A stretch of 64,000 nucleotides of DNA from Oikopleura dioica (lineage: Eukaryota; Chordata; Appendicularia; Copelata; Oikopleuridae): the NCBI GenBank assembly GCA_907165135.1, contig OU015569.1:2480001-2544000 (forward strand). The letters run 5' to 3'. A program made the translations under genes and the position numbers. Shown piece after piece: positions 1 to 10,669 of the stretch (positions are counted from its first letter, which is position 1; the number at the start of each line of letters is the position of its first letter). The notes under the pieces are model-generated. The model saw only the letters and a list, made by a program, of their open reading frames with translations. It was not told where the DNA came from and searched no databases.

Positions 1-193
1 TCGCTTGTAATTTTCATTGATCACGTTGAAATTCATCAATTGAATTCGCATAGTACAATAAACCCGACCAAGTGCGGTAATTATTCGCGATTGCGGACGG
101 AATTACGATTATTGCCAAGACAAATAAACTAAACTTTTTTCCTTACTTTCATCATTTTTTTTTCTCTGTGAAAAAGGGCCTTTTAAATCCGAC

Positions 194-2130
194 GTGCTGG
201 GATTGATGAGATGCTGGGAAAAGAAAAAGAATAAAAACGAATTCAGGAGTCGTCGAATTAAATCTTGGGTGCGGACAAAATGGGAAATGGTGCTGATATT
301 TTTGCTAATAGTCGTTGTGGTCCCCCAGATCCAGACGGTTTTCAAGCAACACCGCAAGCTACGGTTCAAAATGTCAATTTCTATATCCACTCGTTTTTCC
401 CCAAGCAAGAGCCCAAACTTGAACCGTGAAAAAAGAGAAACAAGCATAAACACAACTCTCCCACTGTCGAACCTTTGGTCCAAAAAACAAAAGTCGTTGT
501 CGTCGAACATGAGCGCGAAAAACAGCCTGATTACAGCCCAGATATAGTGAATGTAGTCGAGGAAGAAAAACACTGGGAAAAGGTCGATGAAAATATCAAG
601 AAAGAAAAAGATGATGATCTTAGCTCCGGATTTCACACTGTAAAATTTTTCTTGCAACATTGACATTTGTGAATCCAATCAAAGCCAAATTCTGGTGCCA
701 AGTTCAAATGTCCAAGAGGACTATCCGAGGCCAGAAGAACTGAGCGAAGAAGAGCACACAACGCAGCTTCCTCCGACTGAGAAACCTTTTATCCCAGAGG
801 CCGCAGAAGCTGGAACGGAAAAACAAGAGGAGCACGCTGCTGAGAAGACAAACATCCTTCGTGGCAGCGCTGATGTCTGGACACCAGAGACGGTTAAAAG
901 CGACGATGAACTGTTCGAAGCCGCCCTTGGAATGAACATGGGAGCACTGCCCAACCCCGATTTCGTCTATCACAACAAACTGCCTAAGTGCGGCTCGACA
1001 ACGATGCACGCAATCCTCGGCGTACTCAGTAGATGGAACAGCTTTCGATATTTGAAGCTAGAGCCCTCGTTGGTGAAATTCTTCGACGGCGAGAAAATGA
1101 GCAAGCTTATCAACACACTAGTGGAGAATAAAAAAGTCTCGAAGGAAAGCGGTGGTCCAGGGAATCTCCTATCTCTTTCGGGGTTATCTCGAAAATGCGA
1201 GAGTGTTGTAATGAAATTAGCATAGACCATCGAAAAGCCCTTTTTCATTTTCAAACATCATTACTACTTCAATGCGAGCATGTACGAGCTTGAGACGCCG
1301 ACCTGGATTAATGTCATTCGCGATCCGCTCAGGCGAGGTTTTGGACCAGCTTTACTATTGAGTTTTACTACTAGTAGCATCCAGTTAAAAAACCTTTCAA
1401 AAGCTGGTTCGAATCGAACTTTTACTTCAAACGCTTTGGCTGGGAAAGACAACCAGGAAGCCGGAGAAGAGAGGATCAAGATCTGACGATTGATAAATGC
1501 GTTGAAACGGGACATGAAGATTGCAAAAAAGTCAAGGTACTGCTTCTAGAAATCAGCGTTTCTCCTTGATTATTATTTGACCAAATATTCAACGTTCGTC
1601 TCAGTGGAAGTACAATCAATTCTTGTGCGGCAATGCCCCTGTATGTACAGGCCACTCGCCTGCTGAGAAACAGAAGGCGGCTGAAATCGCCAAGCACAAC
1701 ATCGCCAACAACTTTTTCCTCGTCGGCATTCTGGAGCAGTTTATTGACACCCTTCACGTCTTTGAGAAACTGATGCCGTCTTACTACAGCAGGTGAGGTG
1801 TTAACCTTTCTAATGTGGCCGAGTTAATACATAATCGTAAATCCGCCTTCAGAGCTGTCGAAGCTCTAAACTCACAAAGCGTGCAGCAGATTATCAATGC
1901 GACGAAAACGCAACACAAGACGCCCATGTCAGACGCGAGCAAAAACTACTTCAGGTGCAGTTTGTCTCGTTTCCATTGAAATTTCAGCTAAAAATAACGC
2001 TAGAAATGGACCGTTGAGGCACGAAATCGACGTCTACAACTTTGCAAAACGAATTTTCAACGAGAAAATGAAACGAGCAGGAATAGACCCTTATGTAAAG
2101 GTGAATCATTCTAAACGACTATATTTTTAA
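194..2130 (+). CDS. Uronyl/heparan-sulfate 2-O-sulfotransferase-like, type II membrane enzyme
   Basis: Golgi-type sulfotransferase that would transfer sulfate from PAPS to uronic acid residues of glycosaminoglycans. The N-terminus (ATG 194) has a basic cytoplasmic stretch and one hydrophobic segment (WEMVLIFLLIVVVV, about residues 31-44), as in type II Golgi enzymes. An acidic stem region follows (475-930). The catalytic part shows KLPKCGSTT (about 985; 5'-PAPS loop), INVIRDPLRR (about 1310; 3'-PAPS motif), YFKRFGW, and NNFFLVGILEQF (about 1710). KCGS and FLVGILE fit uronyl 2-sulfotransferase (UST) slightly better than HS2ST. Supported exons are about 1238-1337, 1385-1536, 1605-1793, 1853-1954 and 2004-2130, with canonical GT-AG introns of 47, 68, 59 and 49 nt. 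Exon borders upstream of 1238 are uncertain because the frame changes several times between 350 and 700. Family call fairly sure; UST versus HS2ST not. Confidence 0.8.
448..663 (+). other. Stem-region coding segment of the sulfotransferase, borders unresolved
   Basis: The open frame 451-663 encodes a charged, acidic stretch (VVEEEKHWEKVDENIKKEK) with no domain. It is not in frame with the transmembrane exon starting at 194, nor with the catalytic exon open from 695. It can join the latter if the GTAAAA donor near 640 is used. Best read as luminal stem sequence of the same enzyme. Confidence 0.45.
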
Positions 2131-2447
2131 ACTACTTATCCTAAGCCACCAAAAAACTGACCACGCTGCAGCCAAAAACGAATTCTTACTATGCCAATAA
2201 TATTTATTTGCACTTCTAATTCTTCATCATTATTATTATTATTTTAAAGTATTTAATATTACGAGTGTCCGATTTTCACTGAAACTTTGCCTGTTCATTG
2301 CTGGAGTAAACATGCTTTAATTATATTTCATTTTTAATTTTTAATTTCTATATTTTTTGACTTTAAGTTGTTGACAAAAATAGGGATTTTACATGTAGAG
2401 AGCCTTCATCGTCCGCCAAGGTCTAATTAAGGCACTTTTAATTATGA

Positions 2448-2453
2448 AATAAA
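2448..2453 (+). promoter_or_regulatory. Poly(A) signal AATAAA, sulfotransferase gene
   Basis: AATAAA lies 318 nt after the sulfotransferase stop codon and just before the first foldback repeat. It is the first good signal downstream of that gene. Confidence 0.5.
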
Positions 2454-2490
2454 GCTAAAGAGAGAGTCCTCAACAATCTCTTATTTAGAA

Positions 2491-2688
2491 GGGGTCGCCA
2501 AGCTGTGTCTGCAACCTGCGTCAAGGCCTGAGTCAGGGCCTGAGAAGTCTTAAATGAAAAGCCGCGTAGCGGCTTTTATGAAAACGAAGCCGCTAAAATA
2601 AAAACTAGATAAAAAATCGCTACGCGGCTTTTCATTCAAGACTTCTCAGGCCCTGACTCAGGCTTTGAACACAGGTTGCCAAGCCCAA
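2491..2688. mobile_element. Foldback MITE, copy 1
   Basis: Inverted repeat element. The left arm contains CCTGAGTCAGGGCCTGAGAA and the right arm TTCTCAGGCCCTGACTCAGG. Two internal palindromes of the type GCCGCGTAGCGGC are present. Intergenic. No clear target duplication. Confidence 0.75.
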
Positions 2689-3365
2689 CCCTTGAGACGT
2701 CAATATGCCTTTCCTTCGGTAAGCAGGGAGTAAAGCAACTCCACCTCGTCTTTCTTCTCCTGCTCGCGCTCCATAAACGTCAGCAGATTCGTAATGTACG
2801 AACTGAATAACAGTCATTAACAAAATAACCCTTTGATAGTTTTTTAATCGGCGTGTAAGATTGATTTGCGCGTGTTTTCGTTGGTACCTCCTTTTTTGCC
2901 GCGAGAGCTCTGATGATGACGAAAAGATGTCATTTGACTGGGTCAGGGATGAAAAATTAATTGAGCGGTACGAAATGGTCAATTTAGTAGATTTGATTTT
3001 TAGATGAACTTTATTTTTGGGTCTCTCGTTTTTGGGAGAAGGTCTCTAGATAAGCTTCATCCCTGTTCTGTGCGGCGGAGTTGAAGAGTGCCAAAATGAG
3101 CAAGAAGAATTGCATCGTGCTGCTTATCTTATCTGGATATTTTCTTAAAATTGATAACGAGTTCTTTGTGTAACTGAGTTCTTGGCCAGGCGAGCTTATT
3201 TATAGCCTTTTGGTTAAAAATTAATACAAGCCCAGCTTCGCCGCTGATTATTCTTGCAGGAAGAAACAAATTGTTGCAGAGTACGCAATTGACAAGAGTC
3301 AGGGTTAACATCGCTTTTTAGAAGATACAAATTTCTCTCTCTATAAATATTTTGAACTTTTGATG

Positions 3366-3459
3366 CTAGGCTCGACAACCTGTGAAAAAACCTGAGTCAG
3401 GGCCTGAAGAGTTCTTTCAGGCCCTGACTCAGGTTTTCTGCACCTGTTGCCGAGCTCAG
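3366..3459. mobile_element. Foldback MITE, copy 2 (short)
   Basis: A short version (94 bp) of the family. The arms CCTGAGTCAGGGCCTGAA and TTCAGGCCCTGACTCAGG meet around AGAGTTC with no central palindrome. Flanks TTTTGATG / CTTTGATC match at 6 of 8 positions, a possible decayed 8-bp target duplication. Confidence 0.75.
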
Positions 3460-5362
3460 CTTTGATCTTTGATATCTTCAGAAGAAATTCAAGGACAGAA
3501 AAATATAAGAAAAGGCCCAAAAGAAAGATCTTTCTCTTTGCAATTAATAATGACACGGGAAGGGGTCTTTTCCTCTCGGCTTGATGGAAAACGGTTTAGA
3601 CTACTCCACGAGAAGCAGCTCAGCTGTACATATAACGCCTGTATATCCAGTAATAATATTATTTTGCTCCTATAAAATCACCTTTCAATCAATGATGCGA
3701 CTTACGAGAGTAATCGCTATTGAATTCAAAATGGCGGAAATTTAGGATTTTGGATGGAAGTAACGGTGTTTCTCTGAGCTGAGATCGAGTTGGAAGAGTT
3801 TTTTTCTGGAGCTTTTTTGAAGATGTATTGAGTTAGAATCGATTCGAGGGAGACTGGTTTAATATAAATGATGGCATCTCAATAGTTCAGTGAAGAGGTT
3901 AATATTAAGAGAGGTACAGTGGCCTGGCGCGATTTGAGTCGTCACTGGGTATCCCATTTCAGTGGCCGTTCCAGACTCTTACGTTGGGCCACTTACCGCC
4001 CGGTGACGTCCTTTCTCCAAAATCTCAAATCAAACTCGCCTCTCTATTTATTGTCGCCGAATTCCAACATTTTCTCAACGGAAACAAAGACCCCCTTTCT
4101 CTTTTTAAAAAAACTACCAAATAAAAAGCTAAATTAAATTTGCAAAACTATCTTCACAATACAATAATTTCTGTTAATAATGAATAGTATCATGTGGATC
4201 ATCGTGCATGCGTTCCCCCGAGACAATCATTGAAAAGAATTAACTTAAACCCCCAAAAATATATTAATTTTTCTAGGCTGCCTTTTGTCAAGTTATTGAA
4301 AATAGCCCTACTTTGAGGGGATTTTCGACCGAATTTTTTTGGCAAAAATTTTTTCTAGTTTTCGACGCCTGATTTTTTCAACCCTTTTCTATCCACCAGT
4401 AGACTCAGATTTTCCCATCTACTCCGGTTTTCCCGCATTTTTGGTCACGGAAATCCCGATTCTGGTCGACCCCCCCCCTTAACTAGTCAAAATACCCCTA
4501 CTTCGATCACTTGAAGTCATTTATCGCGTTTTTTTTTTGTTTCTAAGAGCAAAAAAGGAATGACTACTTGATGAGAATCGAGTCTGTCTGTGTTTCGATT
4601 TCCGGCGTCTCTAAAGGGTCTCTAAAGATTGACAGATGATTAGTTCTTGGCAGGGCGTCTAGGTTTACAACAGAATCTACCTTCCCGTGTTCATGCTGCC
4701 AGATGTTGGAGATAAGCGAGAATAATTAGCGCCGCTAATTGGAAAATTTCTGCATTATCACGTGTTCCCGCGGTGGTGGAAAGTTTTTAGGAATCCGGTA
4801 CCAGCTCGAGCAAGTAGCGAAAAAAAGCTGCTTCCAGCTCTTCTCAGTCAAAGTTAACCCTTAAAGTTTTGAAAGAATTGGGGGCTGAAAGAATAGCATT
4901 TGAATATATACAACGTGAATCTTTTTCCGGTATGAGCAAATGTTTAAAATTAAGAGTCTTGTTATTGCTCTTAATTACGGTGGCAGAGCAGCGAGAGTAA
5001 CTCCAACTCAGGAGCAGTTCTGTTCTTTTTTCTCTCTGTTTTGTTCTGGTTTTTCAGACCGAGACGGTAAATCTGACTGCCGAGTGTCTGTCAACTTTGG
5101 TTTGATAAATCATCATCGCCAATTCAAAATTCAATAGCTTGAATATTCAAAATAAAGGAAGAGGGTTTTTACCCCACTTGTTACTTTTCTCCTGCAAGAA
5201 AAAAAAACTTCTTAGCGATGGAAAGAATGGGGGCATTATTGGATCAAATGATCTTGATCATCCACGTGTTAATCAGTCTTTTTGTGGATCCTGTCCATTT
5301 TGGAGCCTTCTTTCAGTTTATTTTCTTCCAAAGAAGAACCTGCCTATTCGTCGCCGCAGTGA

Positions 5363-5469
5363 CTCGGTGGCCTGTGAAGAAAACCTGAGTCAGGGTCTGA
5401 AAGATCTCAAATGAAAGGCCTTTCATTCAGACACTGACTCAGGTTTTTTTCGCAGGTCGTCGAGCCTAG
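5363..5469. mobile_element. Foldback MITE, copy 3 (short)
   Basis: The arm AAAACCTGAGTCAGGGTCTG pairs with CAGACACTGACTCAGGTTTT. The termini are degraded (GGTGGCCTGTG / GGTCGTCGAGCCTAG). Intergenic. Confidence 0.7.
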
Positions 5470-6220
5470 CACATTGATTCGTGAACTTTGCAGTCATCGG
5501 TAATTGAGGAATTAATCAAAAAATGATCGTTTCATCAGATTTTAATCGAGTAACATAAGCTCGTTAAGTATTCAACTATCGACAGCTTAGGCGGAGATAG
5601 GCTAGAAAAGCGCGCGCGCGATGGCCACCTAGTAGCGGTGTCGCTCTTTCGTATTCACGATTGATGCTCAATAAGCTTACTACTCTATTCATACTTTTCA
5701 CGCTAGAAAAGGAAGAGGAGGACTCGAAACTCGATAGTAGCAGTTTGAAAAAAAAAATCGCCGAATTGACAGTTTTGAATTGAAAAAAAAGGATGCGACT
5801 TTTTAGGTTTCTGACGCTGTGCACGGGCACAATTCACGCACAATTACAAGAGAAACCAGGTAAATGAATACAACAGAAAAACAGAGATGGGGTTCAAACT
5901 TTCTTCGGGATAATGCAGCAGACCATTCCCTCTGTTAATATTTAATGCTTGAGTAGAAAGGGAAACGTTTCAATACTGGGCTGCTATGAGAGTGACAAGG
6001 AATATATTAGTTATTCTTCTTTTTGCTGATGCTAGTTTTGTCGAGCTGCTCTTATTGCGTTTAGGTTACTGTGGAAATAGGCACATACTATTATGCAAAT
6101 ACTCATACCGGTGGCAATTAGGGGCTGGTGATATCTTTTTCGATTCAGAATCGACGATTCACAATTAGGACCCATTTTCAGTTGCTGCAAAAATCCTCTG
6201 ATTCCCGATCCCTTACCCTG

Positions 6221-6373
6221 AGCTCGGTTGCCTGTATAGAAAACAAGAAAATAATAAAAAAATGATAATTTTGTCGAAGCCACTTTGCGGCTTCGTTTTC
6301 GAAAAAGCCGCTAAGCGGCTTTTCATTTAAGCTCTTCAGAACTCAGGTTTTCTACACAGGTTGTCGAGACCAG
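6221..6373. mobile_element. Foldback MITE, copy 4
   Basis: The right end CTACACAGGTTGTCGAGACCAG and the central GCCGCTAAGCGGC palindrome are intact. The left arm has lost the CCTGAGTCAGG part. Intergenic. Confidence 0.7.
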
Positions 6374-6691
6374 ACCTAACCCATATTTTTATATCTGTTA
6401 TTTTTGGAGTCAAGCTTCTTTAAAGCGCAATCTTAAATCAGTTTCTAAAATCATCCCCATTTTAACCACGACTATTTAAATAAAAATCCCTAATTGCCTC
6501 CGATCCAGCTCATCACTCTTCTAACTGTCTCCCTTTTTCGGTAGTCATCGAGCGCGCATAAAAATGCTAATCGTGGCATCATTTTAATTCTGGGCCGTCC
6601 ACGTCTTTTCACGCGCGTCCGGAAGAATTATGACAGTGCTTGGATTTCTCAACACGGTGCAGTTCTCACGACTCATCATTTTTCTTTTCAG

Positions 6692-8160
6692 AATTCGAAT
6701 TTGAAGTTCATCATCGAGGCGGCGAAAATAAGATCTACACCTGGAGGGAGGCCAAAAACTATTGCCAATCGTAAGTCCAAGGGAAATCGCCATTTGGGCT
6801 CGGCAACCTGTGTAGAAACCTGAGTCAGGGTTCTGAAAAGAGCTTCAGTAAAAAGCCGCGTAGCTGTTATTTCATAAACGAAGACACAAAACAGCTTCTC
6901 TAGAATACAAAAATCGGTTAAAATGGTAACTTTGGCGAAGCCGCTTTGCGGCTTTATTTTTTTAAAAAGCCGCTACGCGGCTTTCGTTTTAAAATAACAA
7001 GCATTTTTTAAACTCTGGTTGTCAACCTCGAGTTCAAGGAGAATTACCATAAAAACACTTGAAAAAAAAGGATAGATATATGCAGATCGGAAAGATTAGA
7101 GATTACCGTTGCTCTGCATACAAATAACGCTCTTCTTATTCATCATTCAGGATATACGATGGTTGGCAATTGGTGATCGTGAACTCGCCCGTAAAGCAAG
7201 AAGCACTTGAGAAGGCCTTTCTCAAAGCCGGGGCACAGGACGAAGATGCGCTCTGGATCGGTTTCATGAACGAAGACGGCTGGGGAGCCAACTCGGCCGA
7301 TCCCGCGTTGACCACCGATCTGTACGGAAACCGCGCGGTTTACACCAACTATGGCCCAGGAGAGCCAAACAACAAACGTGGCAGCCCGAAAGATGAAAGA
7401 GGCGAAAACTGCGTCCGAATGGTTTTCTTTCAATTACTTGAATATCAGTCAATTTAAAATATTATTTTCAGCGATACAAGAAGAAAAAGTTCTTCTGGGA
7501 AGATGCTCTTTGCGGTCGAGGAGATACCATCAAATCGGGAAAGAACAAGAAAGCTTACAAAAACTCCTTTGCGTGTGAACCAAGGAACGTTGAAAAAAAG
7601 ATAAAATGAAGATAAATTGCAAATTTTTGGAAAATTAAGATTCAAGCAAACGGACTTTTTTTCAACTTGAAAGACCTCTGATGGATCTTGGTCCTTGTGA
7701 CAAACTGCCAGAAGAAGAAATCCCACAAGACGACAATTACCGCATTTTTCCAGCGGAAAAGCTTGGCTACAACGAAGCAAGAGCGAAGTGCCAAGCGCTT
7801 GACGAAGAAGAAACCGACAATTCGGGCAAGTGGGATCTCGTCGTTTTCGAGCAAGAAGAAGAACTGCAGTACGTGAAGATGTTGATCAACTGCCTTCCAG
7901 AGTCGTTTTGGGTGGGGTACCGCGAGAAAGACGGACTAGCGCTGGATGCGTTTGGCCGAAAGCCTCAAATCGAAATTCCTTGGTGGGTCAACAAGCCTTC
8001 CGGGGACCTCGACGACCCGAATAATCCTGGAGAGAACTGTGTCAGGATGCAAAACGGAAAGTTCACGGATGAAGAATGCACCAACGCCAACACTGGCCAG
8101 ATGAGAGAAGGGCTAGGCGTTGGCTTTGTCTGCGAACGGCACACGCACATTATTTACGAC
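6692..8160 (+). CDS. C-type lectin with two tandem CTLDs (N-terminus not resolved)
   Basis: Secreted or surface C-type lectin. CTLD1 is spread over exons 6692-6770, 7151-7421 and 7472-about 7584. Visible are WREAKNYC, the core WIGF, the GPGEPNN loop with an EPN triplet (mannose/GlcNAc-type calcium site in known lectins), GENCVRM, then FFWEDALC (a WED in place of WND) and FACE. CTLD1 therefore looks calcium- and sugar-binding competent. CTLD2 (7674-8160) has WVGYREKDG, DDPNN, GENCVRM and FVCE, but DPN instead of EPN and no WND, so sugar binding may be lost. Introns: 6771-7150 (holds MITE copy 5), 7422-7471 (50 nt, canonical), and 7585-7673, which fits only as GA-AG. If that intron is rejected, CTLD1 ends at a TGA at 7608 and CTLD2 belongs to a second gene. 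The signal-peptide exon is not identified. Confidence 0.8.
6794..7031. mobile_element. Foldback MITE, copy 5, in lectin intron
   Basis: TGGGCTCGGCAACCTGTGTA starts 24 nt inside the GTAAGT intron at 6771. Two internal GCCGC palindromes are present. The right end is decayed (CTGGTTGTCAACCTCGAG). Confidence 0.75.
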
Positions 8161-8171
8161 GTAAGTTTCGA

Positions 8172-8498
8172 CTGGGCTCGGGAACCTGTGTAGAAGACCT
8201 GAGTCACGGTCCTGAGAAGGAGCTGTAATTTATAGCCTATAAAGAAAATAGCAGCGTAGCGGCTTTTTAACGAAGCCGCCAAGTAACTTCGCCAATAGTA
8301 CCCTTTCAATCAATATTTTAAATTTTCAGTCAGACCCTGACTCAGGTTTCTACTCAGATTCCATAAATTATCTTCTCAATCTATTTCTAAAACTCTGGCG
8401 AAGCCGACTTCGTTTTCAAAAAAGCCGCTACGCGGCTTTTCATTCAAGCCCTTTCAGGACTCTGACTCAGGTTTTCTACGCAGGTCGCGGAACGCGCA
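8172..8498. mobile_element. Foldback MITE, copy 6 (compound), in lectin intron
   Basis: Begins 11 nt after the 5' splice site at 8161 (CTGGGCTCGGGAACCTGTG). An internal terminal-like block (CCCTGACTCAGGTTTCTAC near 8335) suggests two elements nested or in tandem. The right end is CTACGCAGGTCGCGGAAC. Flanks AGTTTCGA / AAGTTCGA resemble an imperfect target duplication. Confidence 0.7.
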
Positions 8499-8700
8499 AG
8501 TTCGAGCAAAAGTTTAGATGGAAATAATGCAGTTCTAAACTCGTAGTAAATTAGAACCACCTTAAGTTGCTCTTATCACAACGTTCTTGAGCATAATCCC
8601 TTACGCGAAATTTTTGATATACGCGGCTTTGGACAGCTTTTTTCTCTCTTTTTCCTAAATCGGTGGACCGTTAATCCGTCAACGTGAAAATAGATATTCA

Positions 8701-9948
8701 TCGAAATAAATCGCGTGATTAAGGAGGAGCCGGCCAAAACATGCGAAACCAACGAGCATGGAATTCTGCCGTTTCGAGTGCAAAAGGGTTGTCCCACCCC
8801 GAGCTACTGCACAGCTACGTCGGAGATCGTCGACGCCTGGTCCGTCCAGAAAAGAGGAAAGGGAACTTCGTTCGGCCTGGCGCTGAAGGTTTCCATTCCA
8901 AACCGGTTCAGGAACAGTTTCGAAAGCATTTCGCAATCAGAAATCAGCCGGCTTGTTTTCGAGAACGAGGCCCGTTCCAGCTCATTTGATAAATAACTAT
9001 CTATACCGAATAAATTGTGAGAAACTGGCATGAGATGGGAAAACAAAGCAGTCGGGTATTCGATACTTATCCGCTTCCCACAAGACATCATCTCGGCTAA
9101 TTTTCAAGGGATGGGATTCTTCTTTTCATTTACGTGAAATCGTTTTCGTTGACTCTCACAGTGAAGAATGACGATATTTCTCATGGTCGTTGACTTTCTC
9201 ATTGTGAGACCAAGCCTCTTCTACCAACCCTAACCCTAACCCCTCTTATTTCAGAGGAATTGATAGAATTAACAATTTTCAATTGAAATCCCAAAAAAGT
9301 TTTTAATTTCAATTTTTTCAATTTTTACAAAAGCGGTTCGGAAGTGCTTTTGCACTCAAAGTTTTACACAAACCCAAGCAACGACGGGTTTGATTTAGAT
9401 AAGAACTCGTTTCTCTTGCTTGTGGAGGGATTGCCCCGACGAGTCCATCCAACTGCGCTGGCTTTCAAAGGAAGAGTCAAAAGACATGAGTGCTTTGATC
9501 CGTCGATGCATGCTAGATCTGGATGTAAGTTCCACCGTGTGCTCGATGACCTGTGTAGAAAGCCTGAGGTTCTGAAAAGCTTAAATTAAAAGACGCGTAG
9601 CGGCTTCGCTAACATTTTAAAATAGATAAGAGTGATTGTTTTGCGAAGCGGTTTTTCATTTTTCATTTAGCTCTTGAGAACCTGACTCAGGTTTTCTACA
9701 CAGGTTCCACCAATTCATCATTATATGAATGATGTTCTTCATTATCACTATTCTGGCAAAAAATGAATTTCATTATAGGGGGACGACCTGGAAAGCCAGC
9801 ATTTAGCTCTGACATTCGCCAGTTTGCAAAGGATAAGTACGGCAGCGATGTAACTCTCGACAATGTCCAGAGCTTTGGCATTCGCAACGGCGCATTGAAA
9901 CGCGTCCGGGCAAAATCGCTGAAGCAAAAGAAGGACACTCTTTTGTAA
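8701..9948 (+). CDS. Downstream secreted-type exons, unrecognised; probable 3' part of the lectin gene
   Basis: Three coding blocks. The first, about 8701-8996, is Cys-containing (KTCETNEHG, GCPTPSYCTATSEIVDAW) and then beta-strand-like (SFGLALKVSIPNRF). The second, 9334-9524 (SNDGFDLDKNSFLLLVEG, ending ARSG), and third, 9779-9948 (GRPGKPAFSSDIRQFAKDKY, basic C-terminus, TAA at 9946), join cleanly across an intron at 9525-9778 containing MITE copy 7. The link 8996 to 9334 is unresolved: the first block runs into a stop and no donor gives the right phase. The alternating strand pattern is loosely like a carbohydrate-binding beta-sandwich, but I would not name a family. An AATAAA follows at 10040. 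Confidence 0.5.
9231..9242 (+). repeat. Short interstitial telomere-like run
   Basis: CCTAACCCTAACCCC: about two and a half copies of the TTAGGG-type unit on the complementary strand. Too short to imply a former chromosome end. Confidence 0.4.
9538..9704. mobile_element. Foldback MITE, copy 7, with target duplication
   Basis: Inserted 13 nt after the GTAAGT donor at 9525. The left end is TGCTCGATGACCTGTGTAGA; the right end is truncated at CTACACAGG. TTCCACC occurs immediately on both sides (9530-9536 and 9705-9711), a 7-bp direct repeat that reads as the target duplication. Confidence 0.8.
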
Positions 9949-10039
9949 GATAGAAGAAGATAAAAAGAAGAAACGCCGATTGTAAAGACCCTCGCGAAGA
10001 TGTATCCAAAACTATTCATTCCATTATTAGCCTGCTGTA

Positions 10040-10045
10040 AATAAA
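10040..10045 (+). promoter_or_regulatory. Poly(A) signal AATAAA after the lectin-region gene
   Basis: AATAAA sits 92 nt after the TAA at 9946-9948 and is followed by a T-rich stretch, consistent with a 3' end near 10060. Confidence 0.6.
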
Positions 10046-10271
10046 GTCTTTTCTATTTTAACACTTGTCTTGAAAAAATGATGCAGATGGCAGTTTCTTT
10101 AAAAATAAAGTCAAAAACCGTGGGAGAAAGGACCGGGGCGATACGAGCGAGCTTGTGGAGGGAGATTCTTTTAGCTCTCCGAGGCGCTCTTTGACTGTTA
10201 TTTTTGAGTTTTTGAAAGGGCGCTCCTCATTCCGTCTCACCGACCTCGAGCTTGAAACCTTTTTTTATGCA

Positions 10272-10668
10272 ACTCGACAACAACAAGGACGACTCCCAGC
10301 CAATAAACGCCACCATTTTGCGCCATAAAAGCCCGCGTCGAGCAGGTTCTTCCTCAGTCGAGCTCGAGCATCAGCACGAGAAAGAAAGAGATAGAGATAA
10401 AGTCCTTCTTTGCGCTTTTTTCTAGCTTTTCTTTTGAGTTCTAAAAGTTTCCTATTTTCAGAATAGTCGGTATTGCTTTCGATGAGTCGCAATGCCAACG
10501 ACAGAGGACCTTGATTTATCAAAATGCTACTGAATCAACGATCTTCGGTTCTTAGGCAATTCTTGGTCATAGATTCCTTGCCCTCAGCAAGAACGAATCT
10601 ATGCCATGAGGAAATACAAAAAAACAAGCGCCATGAAAAACTATTGATGTCCGAAACTGACCGCAGTC
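10272..10668 (+). CDS. Probable exons of an unrecognised gene
   Basis: The frame 10270-10400 encodes a hydrophilic stretch (NKDDSQPINATILRHKSPRR, then EHQHEKERDRDK) ending at a GTCCTT donor-like site. The second segment, ATG 10524-10668, encodes MLLNQRSSVLRQFLVIDS and ends exactly at a strong GTAAGT donor (10669). No domain. These could be 5' exons of the gene continuing at 12.5-15.8 kb or of the spectraplakin. Confidence 0.35.
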
Positions 10669-10669
10669 G

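Larger units (their letters stand above)
2454..6690. other. Mostly non-coding stretch with four MITE copies
   Basis: No convincing gene. Contents: four foldback MITE copies (listed separately), AT-rich DNA, a C-rich and T-rich low-complexity patch near 4300-4500, and a short CG run at 5607-5620. A short ORF at 5986-6168 begins with a hydrophobic stretch (MRVTRNILVILLFADASF). It could be a signal-peptide first exon of the lectin gene downstream, but I cannot show a splice link. Confidence 0.5.

Noticed and set aside
9231-9242. Telomeric array
   Set aside because: Only two to three units; common by chance and in many genomes.
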